A DNA stretch of 64,000 bases from Neisseriaceae bacterium. Lineage in GTDB: Bacteria > Pseudomonadota > Gammaproteobacteria > Burkholderiales > Neisseriaceae. The notes beneath the pieces were generated by a model. That model was given only the letters and a program-made list of their open reading frames with translations. It searched no databases and had not been told where the DNA came from. The translations under genes were made by a program, and so were the position numbers. Position 1 is the first letter of the stretch, and each line of letters begins with the position of its first letter. Positions 1 through 10,332 of the stretch are shown here, piece after piece. The stretch covers positions 620,001 through 684,000 of the forward strand of contig CP046107.1 of NCBI GenBank assembly GCA_016864895.1. The letters are read 5' to 3'.

Positions 1-1692
1 CGAAATAAGTAGTTCAATACGACGGTTGGGAATATCAATCTCGATTATATCGCCATTCTCTACCAAGGCAATATTACCTTTTTCTGCAGCCTCTGGTGAG
101 ACATGACCAATGGATAATCCAGACGTACCTCCTGAAAATCGACCATCAGTTAGTAAAGCACAGCTTTTATCCAATCCTTTAGATTTCAGATAAGAAGTAG
201 GATACAACATTTCTTGCATACCTGGCCCTCCTTTCGGACCTTCATAACGAATCACCACTACATCACCTGCTTTAATCTTTCCCCCTAATATGGCATCTAC
301 TGCCTCTTCCTGACTTTCTAACACTACTGCCGAACCCTTAAATCTTAAGATACTTTCATCTACACCTGCTGTTTTTACTACGCATCCTCTTTGGGCAATA
401 TTACCGAATAAGACGGCTAATCCTCCATCCCTAGAGTATGCATGCTCAACATCCCGAATACACCCTTTTTCGCTATCCATATCCAAGCTATCAAACTCAT
501 TATCTTGGCTGAAGGCTTTCACACTTCTGATTCCTCCTGGTGCTGCTTTATAAAACTCTTTGGCTTCAATACTGGCTTGATCATCTTTAATATCCCAACA
601 CATTAAAGCAACCCCTAAATTTTTGCTATGTACAGTAAGGCATTCTGTATGAATTAAATTTTGACGATTTAATTCCCCTAAAATACGCATCACTCCACCG
701 GCTCGGTGTACGTCTTCCATATAATATTCAGATGAATTGGGTGCTACTTTGCATAAACATGGTACTTGGCGACTTAAACGATCAATATCCGACATTTTAA
801 AATCAACCTGTGCTTCAGCTGCAGTGGCTAATATATGCAAAATCGTATTAGTAGAACCACCCATAGCAATATCCAGACTCATAGCATTTTCAAATGCCTG
901 TTTAGTAGCAATACTTCTAGGTAAAACAGATTCATCACCTTGCTCATAATATTGCTTGGTTAATTCAACAATCCTCTCACCCGCCCGCAAAAATAACTCT
1001 TTACGTCTCCTATGAGTGGCTAATAAAGAACCATTACCCGGTAAGGATAACCCTAAAGCTTCTGTTAAGCAGTTCATTGAATTAGCGGTAAACATCCCTG
1101 AACAAGAACCACAAGTGGGACATGCTAAATCTTCTACTATAGCAATTTCATTATCAGAAATATTGTCATCAGCTGCATCTACCATAGCATTGATTAAATC
1201 CAATTTTTTAATCACAACACCTGAAGAGTTTCGAAGTTTTCCTGATTCCATAGGACCACCAGATACAAAAATGGTAGGAATATTAAGTCTCATAGTGGCT
1301 AACAACATACCTGGGGTAATTTTGTCACAATTAGAAATACAAACCAAAGCATCCGCATAATGAGCATTAACCATATATTCAACCGAGTCTGCAATTAAAT
1401 CTCTACTAGGTAAGCTGTACAACATACCTTCATTGCCCATGGCAATACCGTCATCAATTGCAATGGTATTAAACTCCTTTGCAATACCACCAAATTTTTC
1501 GATTTGTTGTACAACCAACTGACCGATATCGTATAAATGCACATGCCCAGGAACAAATTGTGTAAATGAATTAGCAACTGCAATAATCGGCTTACCAAAA
1601 TCATTATTTTTAACACCTGTTGCTCTCCATAAAGCACGTGCTCCAGCCGCATTACGGCCATGAGTAGATTTTTTTGAACGATATTCTGGCAT
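1..1692 (-). CDS. ilvD: Dihydroxy-acid dehydratase, 3' end cut by window edge
   Basis: This gene encodes the cytoplasmic Fe-S enzyme that dehydrates 2,3-dihydroxy-3-methylbutanoate (and the isoleucine precursor) to the 2-oxo acid in valine and isoleucine synthesis. The reading frame is open from the ATG at 1692 to the left edge, giving 564 residues of the usual ~615, so only the C-terminus is missing. Visible family signatures are the N-terminal stretch [20 protein letters not shown], the cluster ligand region [11 protein letters not shown], the [12 protein letters not shown] motif and the C-terminal [15 protein letters not shown] segment. A Shine-Dalgarno AAAGGGAA lies 7-14 nt before the ATG. 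It is transcribed divergently from lgt. Assignment is by motif recognition and is very secure. Confidence 0.96.
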   Translation of the reverse strand, partial: MPEYRSKKSTHGRNAAGARALWRATGVKNNDFGKPIIAVANSFTQFVPGHVHLYDIGQLVVQQIEKFGGIAKEFNTIAIDDGIAMGNEGMLYSLPSRDLIADSVEYMVNAHYADALVCISNCDKITPGMLLATMRLNIPTIFVSGGPMESGKLRNSSGVVIKKLDLINAMVDAADDNISDNEIAIVEDLACPTCGSCSGMFTANSMNCLTEALGLSLPGNGSLLATHRRRKELFLRAGERIVELTKQYYEQGDESVLPRSIATKQAFENAMSLDIAMGGSTNTILHILATAAEAQVDFKMSDIDRLSRQVPCLCKVAPNSSEYYMEDVHRAGGVMRILGELNRQNLIHTECLTVHSKNLGVALMCWDIKDDQASIEAKEFYKAAPGGIRSVKAFSQDNEFDSLDMDSEKGCIRDVEHAYSRDGGLAVLFGNIAQRGCVVKTAGVDESILRFKGSAVVLESQEEAVDAILGGKIKAGDVVVIRYEGPKGGPGMQEMLYPTSYLKSKGLDKSCALLTDGRFSGGTSGLSIGHVSPEAAEKGNIALVENGDIIEIDIPNRRIELLIS

Positions 1693-1786
1693 ACTCAGTT
1701 CCCTTTATTAATTTAATTATTTTCTAATCAAAGTATAAGATTACCTTATTTTACCAATTTTTCATAGAATCAATATCAAAACAAAA

Positions 1787-1815
1787 TTTTCACTTTAACA
1801 TCTGTTTGTTATAAT
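1787..1815 (+). promoter_or_regulatory. Sigma70-type promoter of lgt
   Basis: A consensus -10 TATAAT (1810-1815) is preceded at exactly 17 nt by TTTTCA (1787-1792, four of six matches to TTGACA). The likely start of transcription is about 30 nt before the lgt start codon at 1845. Prediction is by eye only. Confidence 0.55.
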
Positions 1816-1844
1816 GTTAGTTTAGTTTACTCAAGGAAATCTTT

Positions 1845-2711
1845 ATGGTGGTTCACCCTCAATTTGATCCTGTTATATTTACCATTCACCCATTATTTAC
1901 TATTAGGTGGTATGCACTAACGTACGTTTTAGGTTTTATTGCATTTTTATATTTGGGTAAAAGAAAAATTAATAAACAAGAAGCATATTGTCTTGACTCG
2001 ATAGACCATTTAGACTCTCTTTTTGTTTATGGTGTTTTTGGCGTTATCTTGGGAGGAAGGCTAGGTTATGTACTTTTTTATAATTCATCCTACTACCTAG
2101 ACAATCCAGTAAATATTTTAAAAATTTGGGAAGGAGGTATGTCTTTTCATGGTGGGCTCATTGGTGTCATTATTGCCATGATTATTTTTTCTTACCAAAA
2201 ACACTATAAATTCTTAGAAATTTCAGATTTTGTTGCCCCTTTAGCACCTATTGGTTTAGGTTTAGGTCGGATTGGAAACTTTATTAATGGTGAATTATGG
2301 GGTCGTATTACTGGTATCAACCACTTTTGGGCCATGGGATTCCCACAAGCACATAACAGCGATATACGGCTACTACCCACCTTGTCAAAAGATTATTATA
2401 AGGCATTCATTGAATATGGTTGTTTACCCAGACATCCATCACAACTATATGAATTTTTACTAGAAGGCGTAGTCTTGTTTTTAATTTTATATTTATTCGC
2501 TCGTCAAAAACGGGCATTAGGTCAAATTTCTGCTATATTTTTAATTAGTTATGGTATTTTTAGATTTGCTATCGAATTTAGCCGTGAACCAGATGTTCAA
2601 TTAGGCTTATTAAGCCTTGGTTTATCTATGGGTCAATGGTTGTGTGTACCTATGATTTTAGCTGGTGTTTTACTCTATGTTTATACTAAAAAACATCCCA
2701 TTCAATATTGA
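1845..2711 (+). CDS. lgt: Prolipoprotein diacylglyceryl transferase Lgt
   Basis: Lgt is the inner-membrane enzyme that transfers diacylglycerol from phosphatidylglycerol to the lipobox cysteine of prelipoproteins, the first step of lipoprotein maturation. The 288-residue protein is of family length and has about seven hydrophobic segments. It carries the Lgt signature GRIGNFINGELWGR near residues 141-154, the essential-histidine motif SFHGGLIG near residue 100, and the conserved C-terminal FRFAIEFSREPD containing the second essential arginine. An AAGGAAA ribosome site precedes the ATG. Its last 10 bases overlap the end of the convergent phosphatase gene. Confidence 0.97.
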   Translation: MVVHPQFDPVIFTIHPLFTIRWYALTYVLGFIAFLYLGKRKINKQEAYCLDSIDHLDSLFVYGVFGVILGGRLGYVLFYNSSYYLDNPVNILKIWEGGMSFHGGLIGVIIAMIIFSYQKHYKFLEISDFVAPLAPIGLGLGRIGNFINGELWGRITGINHFWAMGFPQAHNSDIRLLPTLSKDYYKAFIEYGCLPRHPSQLYEFLLEGVVLFLILYLFARQKRALGQISAIFLISYGIFRFAIEFSREPDVQLGLLSLGLSMGQWLCVPMILAGVLLYVYTKKHPIQY

Positions 2712-3364
2712 TATTGCAGGATAATAGGCAACAGTGCTAATGGGGTGTTGATTTTAAAATCTTCGCCCCAATCTTCTTCTTTATCTTTCTCACTTAAATA
2801 ACCCCAACTCGCTAATACTGTTATCATACCAGCATTTTTTCCTGCCTCAATATCTCGCTTAGCATCACCAACATAAATACAATTTTTAGTATCAACCCCC
2901 AATTGTTCACACGCAAAGAGCATAGGTTTAGTACTTGGTTTTGCTTCTGAAGTGGTATCCCCACTTACAATCACTTGTGGAGGATATACAAACCCCAATT
3001 GATCAATTAATCGATTAGTAAACACTTTTGGTTTATTAGTGACAATACCCCACTTTAACTCCATAGCAATAATCTCTTTAATCAAAGGATTAATTTCCGG
3101 AAACAAGATCGTTTTATTTGTGAAAGTTGTTTCATATTGAGCTAAAAATGCCTCTCTCAACTGTAAAAATTCAGAATCAGACTCATCAATATTCATGCCT
3201 AATTTTAAAAGTCCCCTTGTCCCATGACTTGCAATTGGTCTGACTAAATCCATCGGTAAAGGTGATAAACCTCTATGTATGAGTAATTGATTTAAAGCAC
3301 ATCCTAAATCAAGTGCCGTATCAGCCAATGTTCCATCTAAATCAAACAAAACCGCTTGTAACAT
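2702..3364 (-). CDS. gph: HAD-family phosphoglycolate phosphatase-like protein
   Basis: This is a HAD-superfamily phosphatase of the Gph/PGP subfamily, expected to dephosphorylate 2-phosphoglycolate in the cytoplasm. Motif I is FDLDGTLADT near the N-terminus with the nucleophile and acid aspartates, motif II is the threonine of IVTNKP, and motif III/IV is YVGDAKRDIEAGKNAGM. I place the start at the ATG at 3364 (220 residues, beginning MLQAVLFDLDGT). An upstream in-frame TTG at 3379 would add five residues that are not conserved in the family. The gene is convergent with lgt and their 3' ends overlap by 10 bases. Exact substrate is inferred from family only. Confidence 0.88.
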   Translation of the reverse strand: MLQAVLFDLDGTLADTALDLGCALNQLLIHRGLSPLPMDLVRPIASHGTRGLLKLGMNIDESDSEFLQLREAFLAQYETTFTNKTILFPEINPLIKEIIAMELKWGIVTNKPKVFTNRLIDQLGFVYPPQVIVSGDTTSEAKPSTKPMLFACEQLGVDTKNCIYVGDAKRDIEAGKNAGMITVLASWGYLSEKDKEEDWGEDFKINTPLALLPIILQYQY

Positions 3365-3883
3365 ACTTATCACTCTCAATTTATACTACACACTTAAATA
3401 CCTAATATTCACCCATATAAAAGTACTTCCTAATTAGTCCTTAAATGCAAATGTGAACCAAATCTTTCATCTACAGTATAAAAGATAATTCACACAAATA
3501 GGGGTTAAAAAGTTTAATAAGCCATTGATGGGTTTAAAATATGGTAAAAATCTTATTTCCAAATTAACTAAAAATGATACACTAAAAGCCGAGTCAATTG
3601 TATTAAATTATTCTATAGAAAAAATAACATATAAAAGCTACATGACTTGCTACACAAATAGAACTTGCTTTTTTGGCTCTATTTGGAAAGAAATCAGGAG
3701 AGAAATTGTTATAAATTTCTAGGAATATCTGCTTGCTCAATATTTAAAACTAAATATGTACCTTCCAACGCTCTAGTACTCTCTAGTATCACCAGATACT
3801 TTTAGACATATTCTCTAGCTCAACTAACTTTATCTTCACGAACTAATCAAAATGTTCTAATCAACCAAACAAACACATATTAA
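3365..3883. other. Gene-poor gap between gph and amiC
   Basis: These 519 bases are AT-rich and contain no gene I can support. A plus-strand frame from ATG 3528 to 3722 (64 codons) has no Shine-Dalgarno, no recognisable motif and a composition expected by chance. A short hairpin, AGTATC-ACCA-GATACT (3785-3800), and a repeated CTCTAGTA lie near the amiC stop, but no T-tract follows on the amiC strand. The gap must hold the promoter for gph; I see no convincing one. Either an eroded gene or plain spacer is possible. Confidence 0.5.
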
Positions 3884-5302
3884 TTATGCAGTAATTGATT
3901 TTGCAAAACTAGTTATACCATTAGAAATAGATTTTGCTATTTTTAAACGAAAACTTTCAGTCTTCAACAAATCTTCTTCGGTTTTATTGGAGATAAAAGC
4001 AGTTTCTACTAGTACAGAAGTAATATCCGGAGCCTTTAAAACAGCAAAATTCGCTTGATCTACATATTCTTTATGTAATTTATTTACTTTTCCTAATTCT
4101 TTTAAGATTAAAGCACCTAATTTTAAACTCCTGTTGATAGTGGCTGTCTGTGTCAAATCAAACAAAGTATTATCTACATTTTTATCACCAACTTTTTTGA
4201 CACCACCAATCTCATCCGACTGATTTTGAGTTTTAGCTAGATATTTAGCAGCCTCACTAGTCGCACCTTTTTGGCTCAGGGCATATACCCCAGTGCCTCG
4301 AGCTGAAGGTTTAGTAAAAGCATCTGCGTGAATAGATACAAAAATATGTGCCTTTAGTTGCCTTGCCTTTGCCACTCTTACTCTCAATGGAATAAATACA
4401 TCCTCATTTCGAGTCATATAAACTTTAAAACCTTTATTACGCAACTCTGTGCGTACCTTTCTGGCAATATTCAATACTACATCTTTTTCACGCGTTCCTT
4501 TAGTGCCAATAGCCCCCGGATCTTCACCACCATGTCCTGGATCTAAAACAATGATTGTATCTCTAATACTTCTTGATTTAGATATATTGACCATGGATTT
4601 AGATGTAGAAGCCACAGCGTTCTTGGCTGTTTTCTTACTAGATGAATCACTATCTGCTTCCTTATTCGATACAATAGGAGGATAAACAGTCGTAATAGAG
4701 CTCTTATTATTTGTAATCTGACTTATTTTCTCCCCTAGAATATCTCTACCATTATTTTGTACAACTACAGAGGTAGATGTATGAGTAGTAGTCCCATAAC
4801 TTGATACTTGACCTTTATTATACTCTTGTAATAAAACTAATAATGGATCATCATCACCTGCTACAGAAGCAGGGTATAAATCGATAACCAAACGATTTTT
4901 AAATTCTGAAACAGGTTTTAAAGTAAATAATTGGGGATTAATTTTTTCTTTTAGATCAAATACGATTCGAACTGTATTATTATCGTATTGTCCAACCCTA
5001 GCCTTAGCAATGTAGGGATCTCTTTCTAACACTTTAACTGAAATACTTTTAATTACCTCATCTAAATGAGAATTTAAGATATCCAATACCAAACGATCCG
5101 GACTTTCTAGATGGAAGTATTTATAATCCAAAGGCTGCTGTGATTCAATCGTTACCCTAGTATAAGCAGAAGCGGGCCAAACCCTAACTGCAACAAAATT
5201 AGCAGATCTCGTAGCCATAGAGACAGAAGTGGACATGATACTAAACAATAAGGTTCCACCAATTGCTTTTAATATATCTCTACGACTTATCTTACTATCC
5301 AT
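3884..5302 (-). CDS. amiC: Tat-exported N-acetylmuramoyl-L-alanine amidase AmiC
   Basis: This periplasmic zinc amidase cleaves the amide bond between MurNAc and the stem peptide and takes part in daughter-cell separation. The 472-residue protein starts with a twin-arginine signal (SRRDILK at 6-12, then a hydrophobic stretch), followed by an AMIN domain (~35-145) that binds septal peptidoglycan or Tat/divisome partners. A Ser/Thr/Lys-rich linker spans ~165-248 and an Amidase_3 domain ~250-470. Zinc ligands are visible as His257 in LDPGHGGEDPG, Glu272 in GTREKD and His325 in SIHADAF, with the catalytic Glu in VLVETAFISN. The gene overlaps tsaE by 16 bases, so the two are translationally coupled. 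Confidence 0.95.
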   Translation of the reverse strand: MDSKISRRDILKAIGGTLLFSIMSTSVSMATRSANFVAVRVWPASAYTRVTIESQQPLDYKYFHLESPDRLVLDILNSHLDEVIKSISVKVLERDPYIAKARVGQYDNNTVRIVFDLKEKINPQLFTLKPVSEFKNRLVIDLYPASVAGDDDPLLVLLQEYNKGQVSSYGTTTHTSTSVVVQNNGRDILGEKISQITNNKSSITTVYPPIVSNKEADSDSSSKKTAKNAVASTSKSMVNISKSRSIRDTIIVLDPGHGGEDPGAIGTKGTREKDVVLNIARKVRTELRNKGFKVYMTRNEDVFIPLRVRVAKARQLKAHIFVSIHADAFTKPSARGTGVYALSQKGATSEAAKYLAKTQNQSDEIGGVKKVGDKNVDNTLFDLTQTATINRSLKLGALILKELGKVNKLHKEYVDQANFAVLKAPDITSVLVETAFISNKTEEDLLKTESFRLKIAKSISNGITSFAKSITA

Positions 5303-5760
5303 TGATCTACCAGTTCTCTTCCCCTTGTTGAATAACCTTCAATATCAACATAACGAGTTAATCCTTTACAGTCTATGTTTAATATGATATCTGGATTTAA
5401 ATCTATCCCTGAGATTTTTTCTGGCCACTCAATTAAATTAACTGAATGAGTATCAACTACATCATCAAATCCCAGATCATACCACTCCAGTGCATAACCA
5501 AAACGATATAAATCAAAGTGGTTGATCAGACCAATATCAGTATGGTATGTTTCTAAAAAACTATAAGTAGGACTTTTCACATTACCTGAAAAATCTAAAG
5601 CTTGAAGTAAAGAACGAACGAAAAAAGTCTTGCCTGCACCCAAGCCTCCAATCAAATAAACAATTAAAGGTAGCCTTATTACCAAAGAAAACTCTTGAGC
5701 CAAATGATGAGTATCTTCCTCACTTCGTAGTATTATTTTATTCTGATTATAATCAACCAT
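5287..5760 (-). CDS. tsaE: tRNA t6A biosynthesis ATPase TsaE
   Basis: TsaE is the small P-loop ATPase that works with TsaB and TsaD in making N6-threonylcarbamoyladenosine at tRNA position 37. The 157-residue protein has a Walker A GGLGAGKT at about residues 38-45, the family motif [12 protein letters not shown] and the IEWPEK segment. The ATG at 5760 is preferred over an in-frame TTG one codon upstream. The gene overlaps miaB by 8 bases and amiC by 16, so miaB-tsaE-amiC reads as one compact unit. MiaB and TsaE both modify position 37 of tRNAs, which is a sensible functional pairing. Confidence 0.95.
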   Translation of the reverse strand: MVDYNQNKIILRSEEDTHHLAQEFSLVIRLPLIVYLIGGLGAGKTFFVRSLLQALDFSGNVKSPTYSFLETYHTDIGLINHFDLYRFGYALEWYDLGFDDVVDTHSVNLIEWPEKISGIDLNPDIILNIDCKGLTRYVDIEGYSTRGRELVDQWIVR

Positions 5761-7078
5761 CAACTAACTCTCCCTTTAAGGAGAAAGTATACACCTCGCT
5801 TATTTTAATATTAACCATCTGATTTAACAAGTCGATATTACCATTAAAGTTAACAACCCTGTTATTCGCTGTTCTCGCCTGCAGTTGATTAGGATCTTTT
5901 TTAGAAATCCCTTCAACTAGACAGCACTGTACAGTACCCAACATACGTTGATTAATCCTTAATGTTTCAGATTCAATAAGCCTATTTAATTGCTCTAATC
6001 GCCTAACCTTGACTTCATACGGTGTAATATCTGGTAAGTCCGCTGCGGGTGTTCCTGGTCGAGGGCTATAAATAAATACAAAACTTAGATCAAAAGCAAT
6101 ATCTTTTACTAATTTTAAAGTTTTCTCAAATTCTTCATCCGTTTCAGTAGGGAACCCCACAATAAAATCAGAACTTAGACATAAATCAGGTCGAATTTTC
6201 CTTAACTTCCTAATGATAGACTTATATTCTAATGCTGTATAACCTCTTTTCATGGCAGTCAAAACTCTGTCTGAACCACTTTGAATAGGTAAATGTAAAT
6301 GTGAAACCAATTTGGGTAAATCACGATAGCATTCAATAATAGCATCAGAAAATTCTCTTGGATGACTAGTTGTAAATCTTATTCTTTGAATCTCAGGAAT
6401 TGCATGCACTATTCTTAATAAAGATGCAAAATCACAAAGGGTGCCATCGCTCACTTTACCTCGATAGGCATTGACATTTTGTCCTAATAAATTAATTTCC
6501 TTGACTCCCTGATCTACTAATTCCATAATCTCAGTTAAAACATCATCTAGAGGCCTAGAAAATTCCTCCCCCCTAGTATAGGGAACTACACAGAAACTAC
6601 AATATTTAGAACATCCTTCCATAATAGAAATAAAAGCGCTTCCACCTTTCACTTCAGCTGGAGGTAAATGATCAAATTTTTCAATCTCTGGGAAAGTAAT
6701 ATCAACTTGTGACATTCCAGTTTTACGTTTTTGATCTATTAATTGCGGTAAACGATGTAATGTTTGAGGTCCAAAAACAATATCAACATAAGGTGCTCGT
6801 TTAACAATTTTTTCACCCTCTTGAGAGGCAACACAACCACCTACCCCTATGATCAAATTTTGATTATTATCTTTTAAATGTTTGACCCTGCCTAAATCAG
6901 AAAAAACTTTCTCTTGAGCTTTCTCTCGAACACTACATGTATTAAAAAGAATGATATCTGCTTCTTCTGGCTTATCTGTCTTTTGACACTCTTCATTATC
7001 CGCTAGAACAGAAACCATCTTATCGGAATCATATTCATTCATCTGGCAACCAAAAGTTCGTATATATACTTTTTTCAT
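5753..7078 (-). CDS. miaB: tRNA-2-methylthio-N6-dimethylallyladenosine synthase MiaB
   Basis: MiaB is a radical-SAM methylthiotransferase that adds a 2-methylthio group to i6A37 of tRNAs reading UNN codons. The 441-residue protein carries all six expected cysteines: Cys11, Cys48 and Cys82 of the N-terminal auxiliary cluster and the CSKYCSFC radical-SAM triad at 156, 160 and 163. The C-terminal part (~375-441) is the TRAM RNA-binding domain. An AGGAAA site lies just before the ATG. It starts 86 bases beyond the rplQ stop, after a transcription terminator, and no promoter of its own is obvious in that short space. Confidence 0.97.
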   Translation of the reverse strand: MKKVYIRTFGCQMNEYDSDKMVSVLADNEECQKTDKPEEADIILFNTCSVREKAQEKVFSDLGRVKHLKDNNQNLIIGVGGCVASQEGEKIVKRAPYVDIVFGPQTLHRLPQLIDQKRKTGMSQVDITFPEIEKFDHLPPAEVKGGSAFISIMEGCSKYCSFCVVPYTRGEEFSRPLDDVLTEIMELVDQGVKEINLLGQNVNAYRGKVSDGTLCDFASLLRIVHAIPEIQRIRFTTSHPREFSDAIIECYRDLPKLVSHLHLPIQSGSDRVLTAMKRGYTALEYKSIIRKLRKIRPDLCLSSDFIVGFPTETDEEFEKTLKLVKDIAFDLSFVFIYSPRPGTPAADLPDITPYEVKVRRLEQLNRLIESETLRINQRMLGTVQCCLVEGISKKDPNQLQARTANNRVVNFNGNIDLLNQMVNIKISEVYTFSLKGELVDG

Positions 7079-7112
7079 TTTATTTCCTAGGCACTTTCAT
7101 TTTAAAATACAA

Positions 7113-7136
7113 AAGCCAACTTATATCAGTTGGCTT
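7113..7136 (-). terminator. Intrinsic terminator after rplQ
   Basis: A perfect 8-bp stem, AAGCCAAC/GTTGGCTT, closes an 8-nt loop 28 bases past the rplQ stop. On the minus strand it is followed by TTTTGTATTTT. It ends the long alpha ribosomal operon before miaB. Confidence 0.85.
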
Positions 7137-7164
7137 GTTTTAAAAACTAGTTCATTAAATTCTA

Positions 7165-7617
7165 TTATTCAGCAGACTCGACTTTTTCTGAAAGAGCCTC
7201 TTGTATTTGACTTAAGGCTTTTTTCTTTGGCTCTAATTTAGATTCTTCTACCTTATCTACAGCCAATTCCACTAACTGAACCAATGCTAAAGGTGCATTA
7301 TCCCCATCTCGATAACCATATTTTAATATCCTAACATAACCACCACTTCGGTTACTAAAACGAGGACCTAACTCATCAAATAACTTTACCACCACATCAC
7401 GATCACGTGTACGACTAAAAGCTAAACGACGGTTAGCTAAACTTGGTTTTTTACCCAATGTAATTAAGGGCTCTGCCACTCTACGTAACTCTTTCGCCTT
7501 TGGCAAAGTAGTTACAATAGTTTCTTCAGTCAGTAACGAATTAGTCATGTTACGCAACATAGCTATCCTATGACTGCTAGTTCTATTTAATTTACGATTA
7601 GAATTACGATGACGCAT
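7165..7617 (-). CDS. rplQ: 50S ribosomal protein L17
   Basis: L17 is a large-subunit protein near the peptide exit tunnel. The first ~118 residues match bacterial L17 ([16 protein letters not shown] at the start, then ALVQLVE). The chain continues to 150 residues with a charged Lys/Glu-rich tail (~120-150), longer than the 120-130 residues usual in proteobacteria. It is the last gene of the alpha operon, 26 bases after rpoA, as in most bacteria. Confidence 0.97.
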   Translation of the reverse strand: MRHRNSNRKLNRTSSHRIAMLRNMTNSLLTEETIVTTLPKAKELRRVAEPLITLGKKPSLANRRLAFSRTRDRDVVVKLFDELGPRFSNRSGGYVRILKYGYRDGDNAPLALVQLVELAVDKVEESKLEPKKKALSQIQEALSEKVESAE

Positions 7618-7643
7618 GTTACTATTCCTTTATTCAATAATTA

Positions 7644-8624
7644 TCACTTATCCAGCCCAACAGGTGGCCAATAATCCAGTTTTGTCCCCAATACTAAACC
7701 TTTAGATGCTAAAACTTCTTTAATTTCGTTAAGAGATTTACGCCCTAAATTAGGTGTTTTTAGCAACTCTGTTTCAGTACGTTGAATTAAATCCCCAATA
7801 TAATAAATATTTTCTGCTTTCAAACAATTAGCAGAACGTACTGTTAAATCTAAATCATCTACTGGCTGTAATAATACAGGGTCAATTTCTGGCTCTTGCT
7901 CTTCTTCAACCTCTTCACATTTATCTTTAAGGTCAGCAAAAATAGACATTTGATCAATCAAAATACGAGCAGCCGTTCTTACAGCATCTTCTGCATTGAT
8001 CAATCCATTAGTTTCAATATCTAATACTAAACAATCTAAATCAGTTCTTTGTTTCACACGAGCAGGTCTTACTTCAAAGCTCACACGACTAATTGGTGAA
8101 AAACTAGCATCCAATTGGATAACCCCAATTTGCCGAGAATCTTCATTTCTCTCTCTCGAAGTAACTGGTTGATATCCTCTTCCACTTTCGACTTTGATGA
8201 ACATTTCCAATTCACCACCTTCTGCTAGATGACAAATAACATGTTCAGGATTAATAATTTCAACATTATGAGGCAATTGAATGTCAGAAGCAAAAACCAC
8301 ACCTGCTTGATCTTTCTTTAATAATAAAGTCGCTTCATCTGTGCCATGAAGTTTAAATACAATACCTTTTAAATTCAAAAGTACGTCTACCACATCCTCT
8401 TGGACATGATCAATAGTAGAATATTCGTGCAATACACCAGTTATATTAACTTCAGTCGGTGCAAAACCAGTCATGGAAGATAGTAAAATTCTCCTTAGAG
8501 CATTACCCAGTGTATGACCAAATCCTCTCTCAAAAGGTTCCATAGTAACCAAAGTACGATTAGGTGAAACAACTGCTACCTCAACACTGCGTGGTTTTAA
8601 AAATTCGGAAGTACTATTTTGCAT
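7644..8624 (-). CDS. rpoA: DNA-directed RNA polymerase subunit alpha
   Basis: The alpha subunit dimerises to start RNA polymerase assembly, and its C-terminal domain contacts UP elements and activators. The 326-residue protein has the N-terminal dimerisation domain ([18 protein letters not shown] near 34-51), an acidic linker ([12 protein letters not shown]) and a complete CTD with [16 protein letters not shown] and the helix-hairpin-helix segment [16 protein letters not shown]. Length is normal. It lies in the standard rpsD-rpoA-rplQ order. Confidence 0.98.
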   Translation of the reverse strand: MQNSTSEFLKPRSVEVAVVSPNRTLVTMEPFERGFGHTLGNALRRILLSSMTGFAPTEVNITGVLHEYSTIDHVQEDVVDVLLNLKGIVFKLHGTDEATLLLKKDQAGVVFASDIQLPHNVEIINPEHVICHLAEGGELEMFIKVESGRGYQPVTSRERNEDSRQIGVIQLDASFSPISRVSFEVRPARVKQRTDLDCLVLDIETNGLINAEDAVRTAARILIDQMSIFADLKDKCEEVEEEQEPEIDPVLLQPVDDLDLTVRSANCLKAENIYYIGDLIQRTETELLKTPNLGRKSLNEIKEVLASKGLVLGTKLDYWPPVGLDK

Positions 8625-8654
8625 TTATCTTTCCTCAAATAGTATCAAGTTATA

Positions 8655-9278
8655 TTATTTAGAGTAAAACTCAACTACTAATTGTTCATTAATTTCTTGA
8701 CTTAACTCTGAGCGATCTGGATGATTCTTATACTCAGCTGTCATCTTGTTGGCATCTACTGTTATCCAAGAAGGAAAACCAACTTGTTCAGCAAGAATCA
8801 ATGCTTCTTGTATTCTTGATTGTTTTTTGGCTTTTTCTTTAATGGAAACAATATCACCTGGTTTAATCAAATAAGAAGGGATATTAACTGATTTCTCATT
8901 CACTAAAACTGCACCATGAGAAACTAGTTGTCTAGCCTCAGAACGTGTTGAACCAAATCCAGCTCTATACACAACATTATCTAATCTTGACTCCAATAGT
9001 TGCAACAAAATCTCACCAGTAGATCCTCTTCGTCTATCTGCTTGAGCAAAATATCTACGGAATTGTCTTTCCAATACTCCATACATTCTACGAATTTTTT
9101 GTTTTTCTCTTAGTTGTAAACCATAATCAGATACTTGCTTTGGTTTAGCACCATGCTGTCCAGGTGCCACACTAAAATTTTTACATTTAGAATCTAAAGA
9201 ACGACGCTTACTCTTTAATTCTAAATCCGTCCCTTCTCTACGGGATAATTTACATTTAGGTCCTAAATAACGTGCCAT
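8655..9278 (-). CDS. rpsD: 30S ribosomal protein S4
   Basis: S4 nucleates 16S rRNA 5'-domain folding and in enterobacteria is also the translational repressor of the alpha operon. The 207-residue protein starts [19 protein letters not shown] and contains the S4 RNA-binding domain [20 protein letters not shown] near residues 97-116. It is the betaproteobacterial type without the N-terminal zinc cysteines. It sits between rpsK and rpoA. Confidence 0.98.
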   Translation of the reverse strand: MARYLGPKCKLSRREGTDLELKSKRRSLDSKCKNFSVAPGQHGAKPKQVSDYGLQLREKQKIRRMYGVLERQFRRYFAQADRRRGSTGEILLQLLESRLDNVVYRAGFGSTRSEARQLVSHGAVLVNEKSVNIPSYLIKPGDIVSIKEKAKKQSRIQEALILAEQVGFPSWITVDANKMTAEYKNHPDRSELSQEINEQLVVEFYSK

Positions 9279-9294
9279 TGAATTCTTCTCCTAA

Positions 9295-9687
9295 TTAAAT
9301 ACGACGACGTTTCGGAGGGCGACATCCATTATGAGGTATTGGAGTCACATCTGAAATACTGGTAATTTTAAATCCAAGAGCATTTAGCGAGCGAACGGAA
9401 GATTCACGACCAGGTCCAGGCCCCCTGATTAAAACCTCTAAATTCTTTACGCCATACTCTTGGGCAACTTTACCAGCTGATTCCGCTGCAATCTGAGCAG
9501 CAAAAGGTGTGCTTTTACGAGAACCTTTAAATCCCGCACCGCCAGAGGTAGCCCAAGATAACGCATTGCCTTGACGATCAGTAATTGTGATAATGGTGTT
9601 ATTAAAAGACGCATGAATATGCGCAACTCCATCACTAACAGATTTACGTACTTTTTTGCGCACACGAGCTGTGTTTGCTTTAGCCAT
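9295..9687 (-). CDS. rpsK: 30S ribosomal protein S11
   Basis: S11 lies on the 30S platform near the E site and mRNA exit. The 130-residue protein contains the core motifs [20 protein letters not shown] and [20 protein letters not shown] and ends in the basic PKRRRI tail. Length, sequence and position between rpsM and rpsD are all standard. Confidence 0.98.
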   Translation of the reverse strand: MAKANTARVRKKVRKSVSDGVAHIHASFNNTIITITDRQGNALSWATSGGAGFKGSRKSTPFAAQIAAESAGKVAQEYGVKNLEVLIRGPGPGRESSVRSLNALGFKITSISDVTPIPHNGCRPPKRRRI

Positions 9688-9709
9688 TACATATCCTTAA
9701 AAATTAAAA

Positions 9710-10072
9710 TTATTTCTTACCAGCAATCGCCTTACGAGGACCCTTGCGAGTTCTTGCGTTAGTACGAGTACGCTGACCACGACACGGCAAACCACGACGG
9801 TGGCGAAAACCGCGATAACATCCCATATCCATTAAACGTTTAACAGACATAGATACTTCACGACGTAAGTCACCTTCTACTTCATATTTGGCAACTTCAT
9901 CACGTAATCTTTCCAGTTCTGCATCAGATAAATCTTGAACTTTTTTAGAAGGTTCAACACCAGCAGCTGAACAAATTAAATTTGCACGAGTATCTCCAAT
10001 ACCATAAATTGATTGTAACCCAATGACAACATGAGCTTTATTGGGGATATTCACTCCAGCTATACGAGCCAT
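9710..10072 (-). CDS. rpsM: 30S ribosomal protein S13
   Basis: S13 sits in the 30S head and forms intersubunit bridges B1a and B1b. The 120-residue protein starts [19 protein letters not shown] and has the signature [20 protein letters not shown] near its C-terminus. It follows infA by only 38 bases, which leaves no room for the rpmJ gene commonly found between infA and rpsM. Confidence 0.98.
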   Translation of the reverse strand: MARIAGVNIPNKAHVVIGLQSIYGIGDTRANLICSAAGVEPSKKVQDLSDAELERLRDEVAKYEVEGDLRREVSMSVKRLMDMGCYRGFRHRRGLPCRGQRTRTNARTRKGPRKAIAGKK

Positions 10073-10110
10073 AAATATTTCCTTTTATTATAAAGTCTAT
10101 TTTAATTAAT

Positions 10111-10329
10111 TTATTTTGATCGAAAAGTAATTCGACCTTTGGTTAAATCATAGGGTGTCATTTCAACTGTAACTTTATCCCCAGGAGAAATGCGAATGTA
10201 ATTCATCCTCATTTTCCCAGAAATGATACCCAATACCTCATGCCCATTTTCGAGTCTAACTTTAAATGTTGCATTCGGTAACATCTCAAGAACCTCGCCT
10301 TTCATTTCTAATGTATCTTCTTTTGCCAT
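10111..10329 (-). CDS. infA: Translation initiation factor IF-1
   Basis: IF-1 is the small OB-fold factor that binds the 30S A site during initiation. The 72-residue protein starts [20 protein letters not shown] and ends with the conserved [20 protein letters not shown] segment. It begins 3 bases after the secY stop, so the two are coupled. Confidence 0.98.
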   Translation of the reverse strand: MAKEDTLEMKGEVLEMLPNATFKVRLENGHEVLGIISGKMRMNYIRISPGDKVTVEMTPYDLTKGRITFRSK

Positions 10330-10332
10330 ACC

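Noticed and set aside
3525..3722. Possible 65-residue protein in the gph-amiC gap
   Set aside because: No ribosome site, no recognisable motif, low-complexity AT-rich composition; a chance frame is the simpler explanation.
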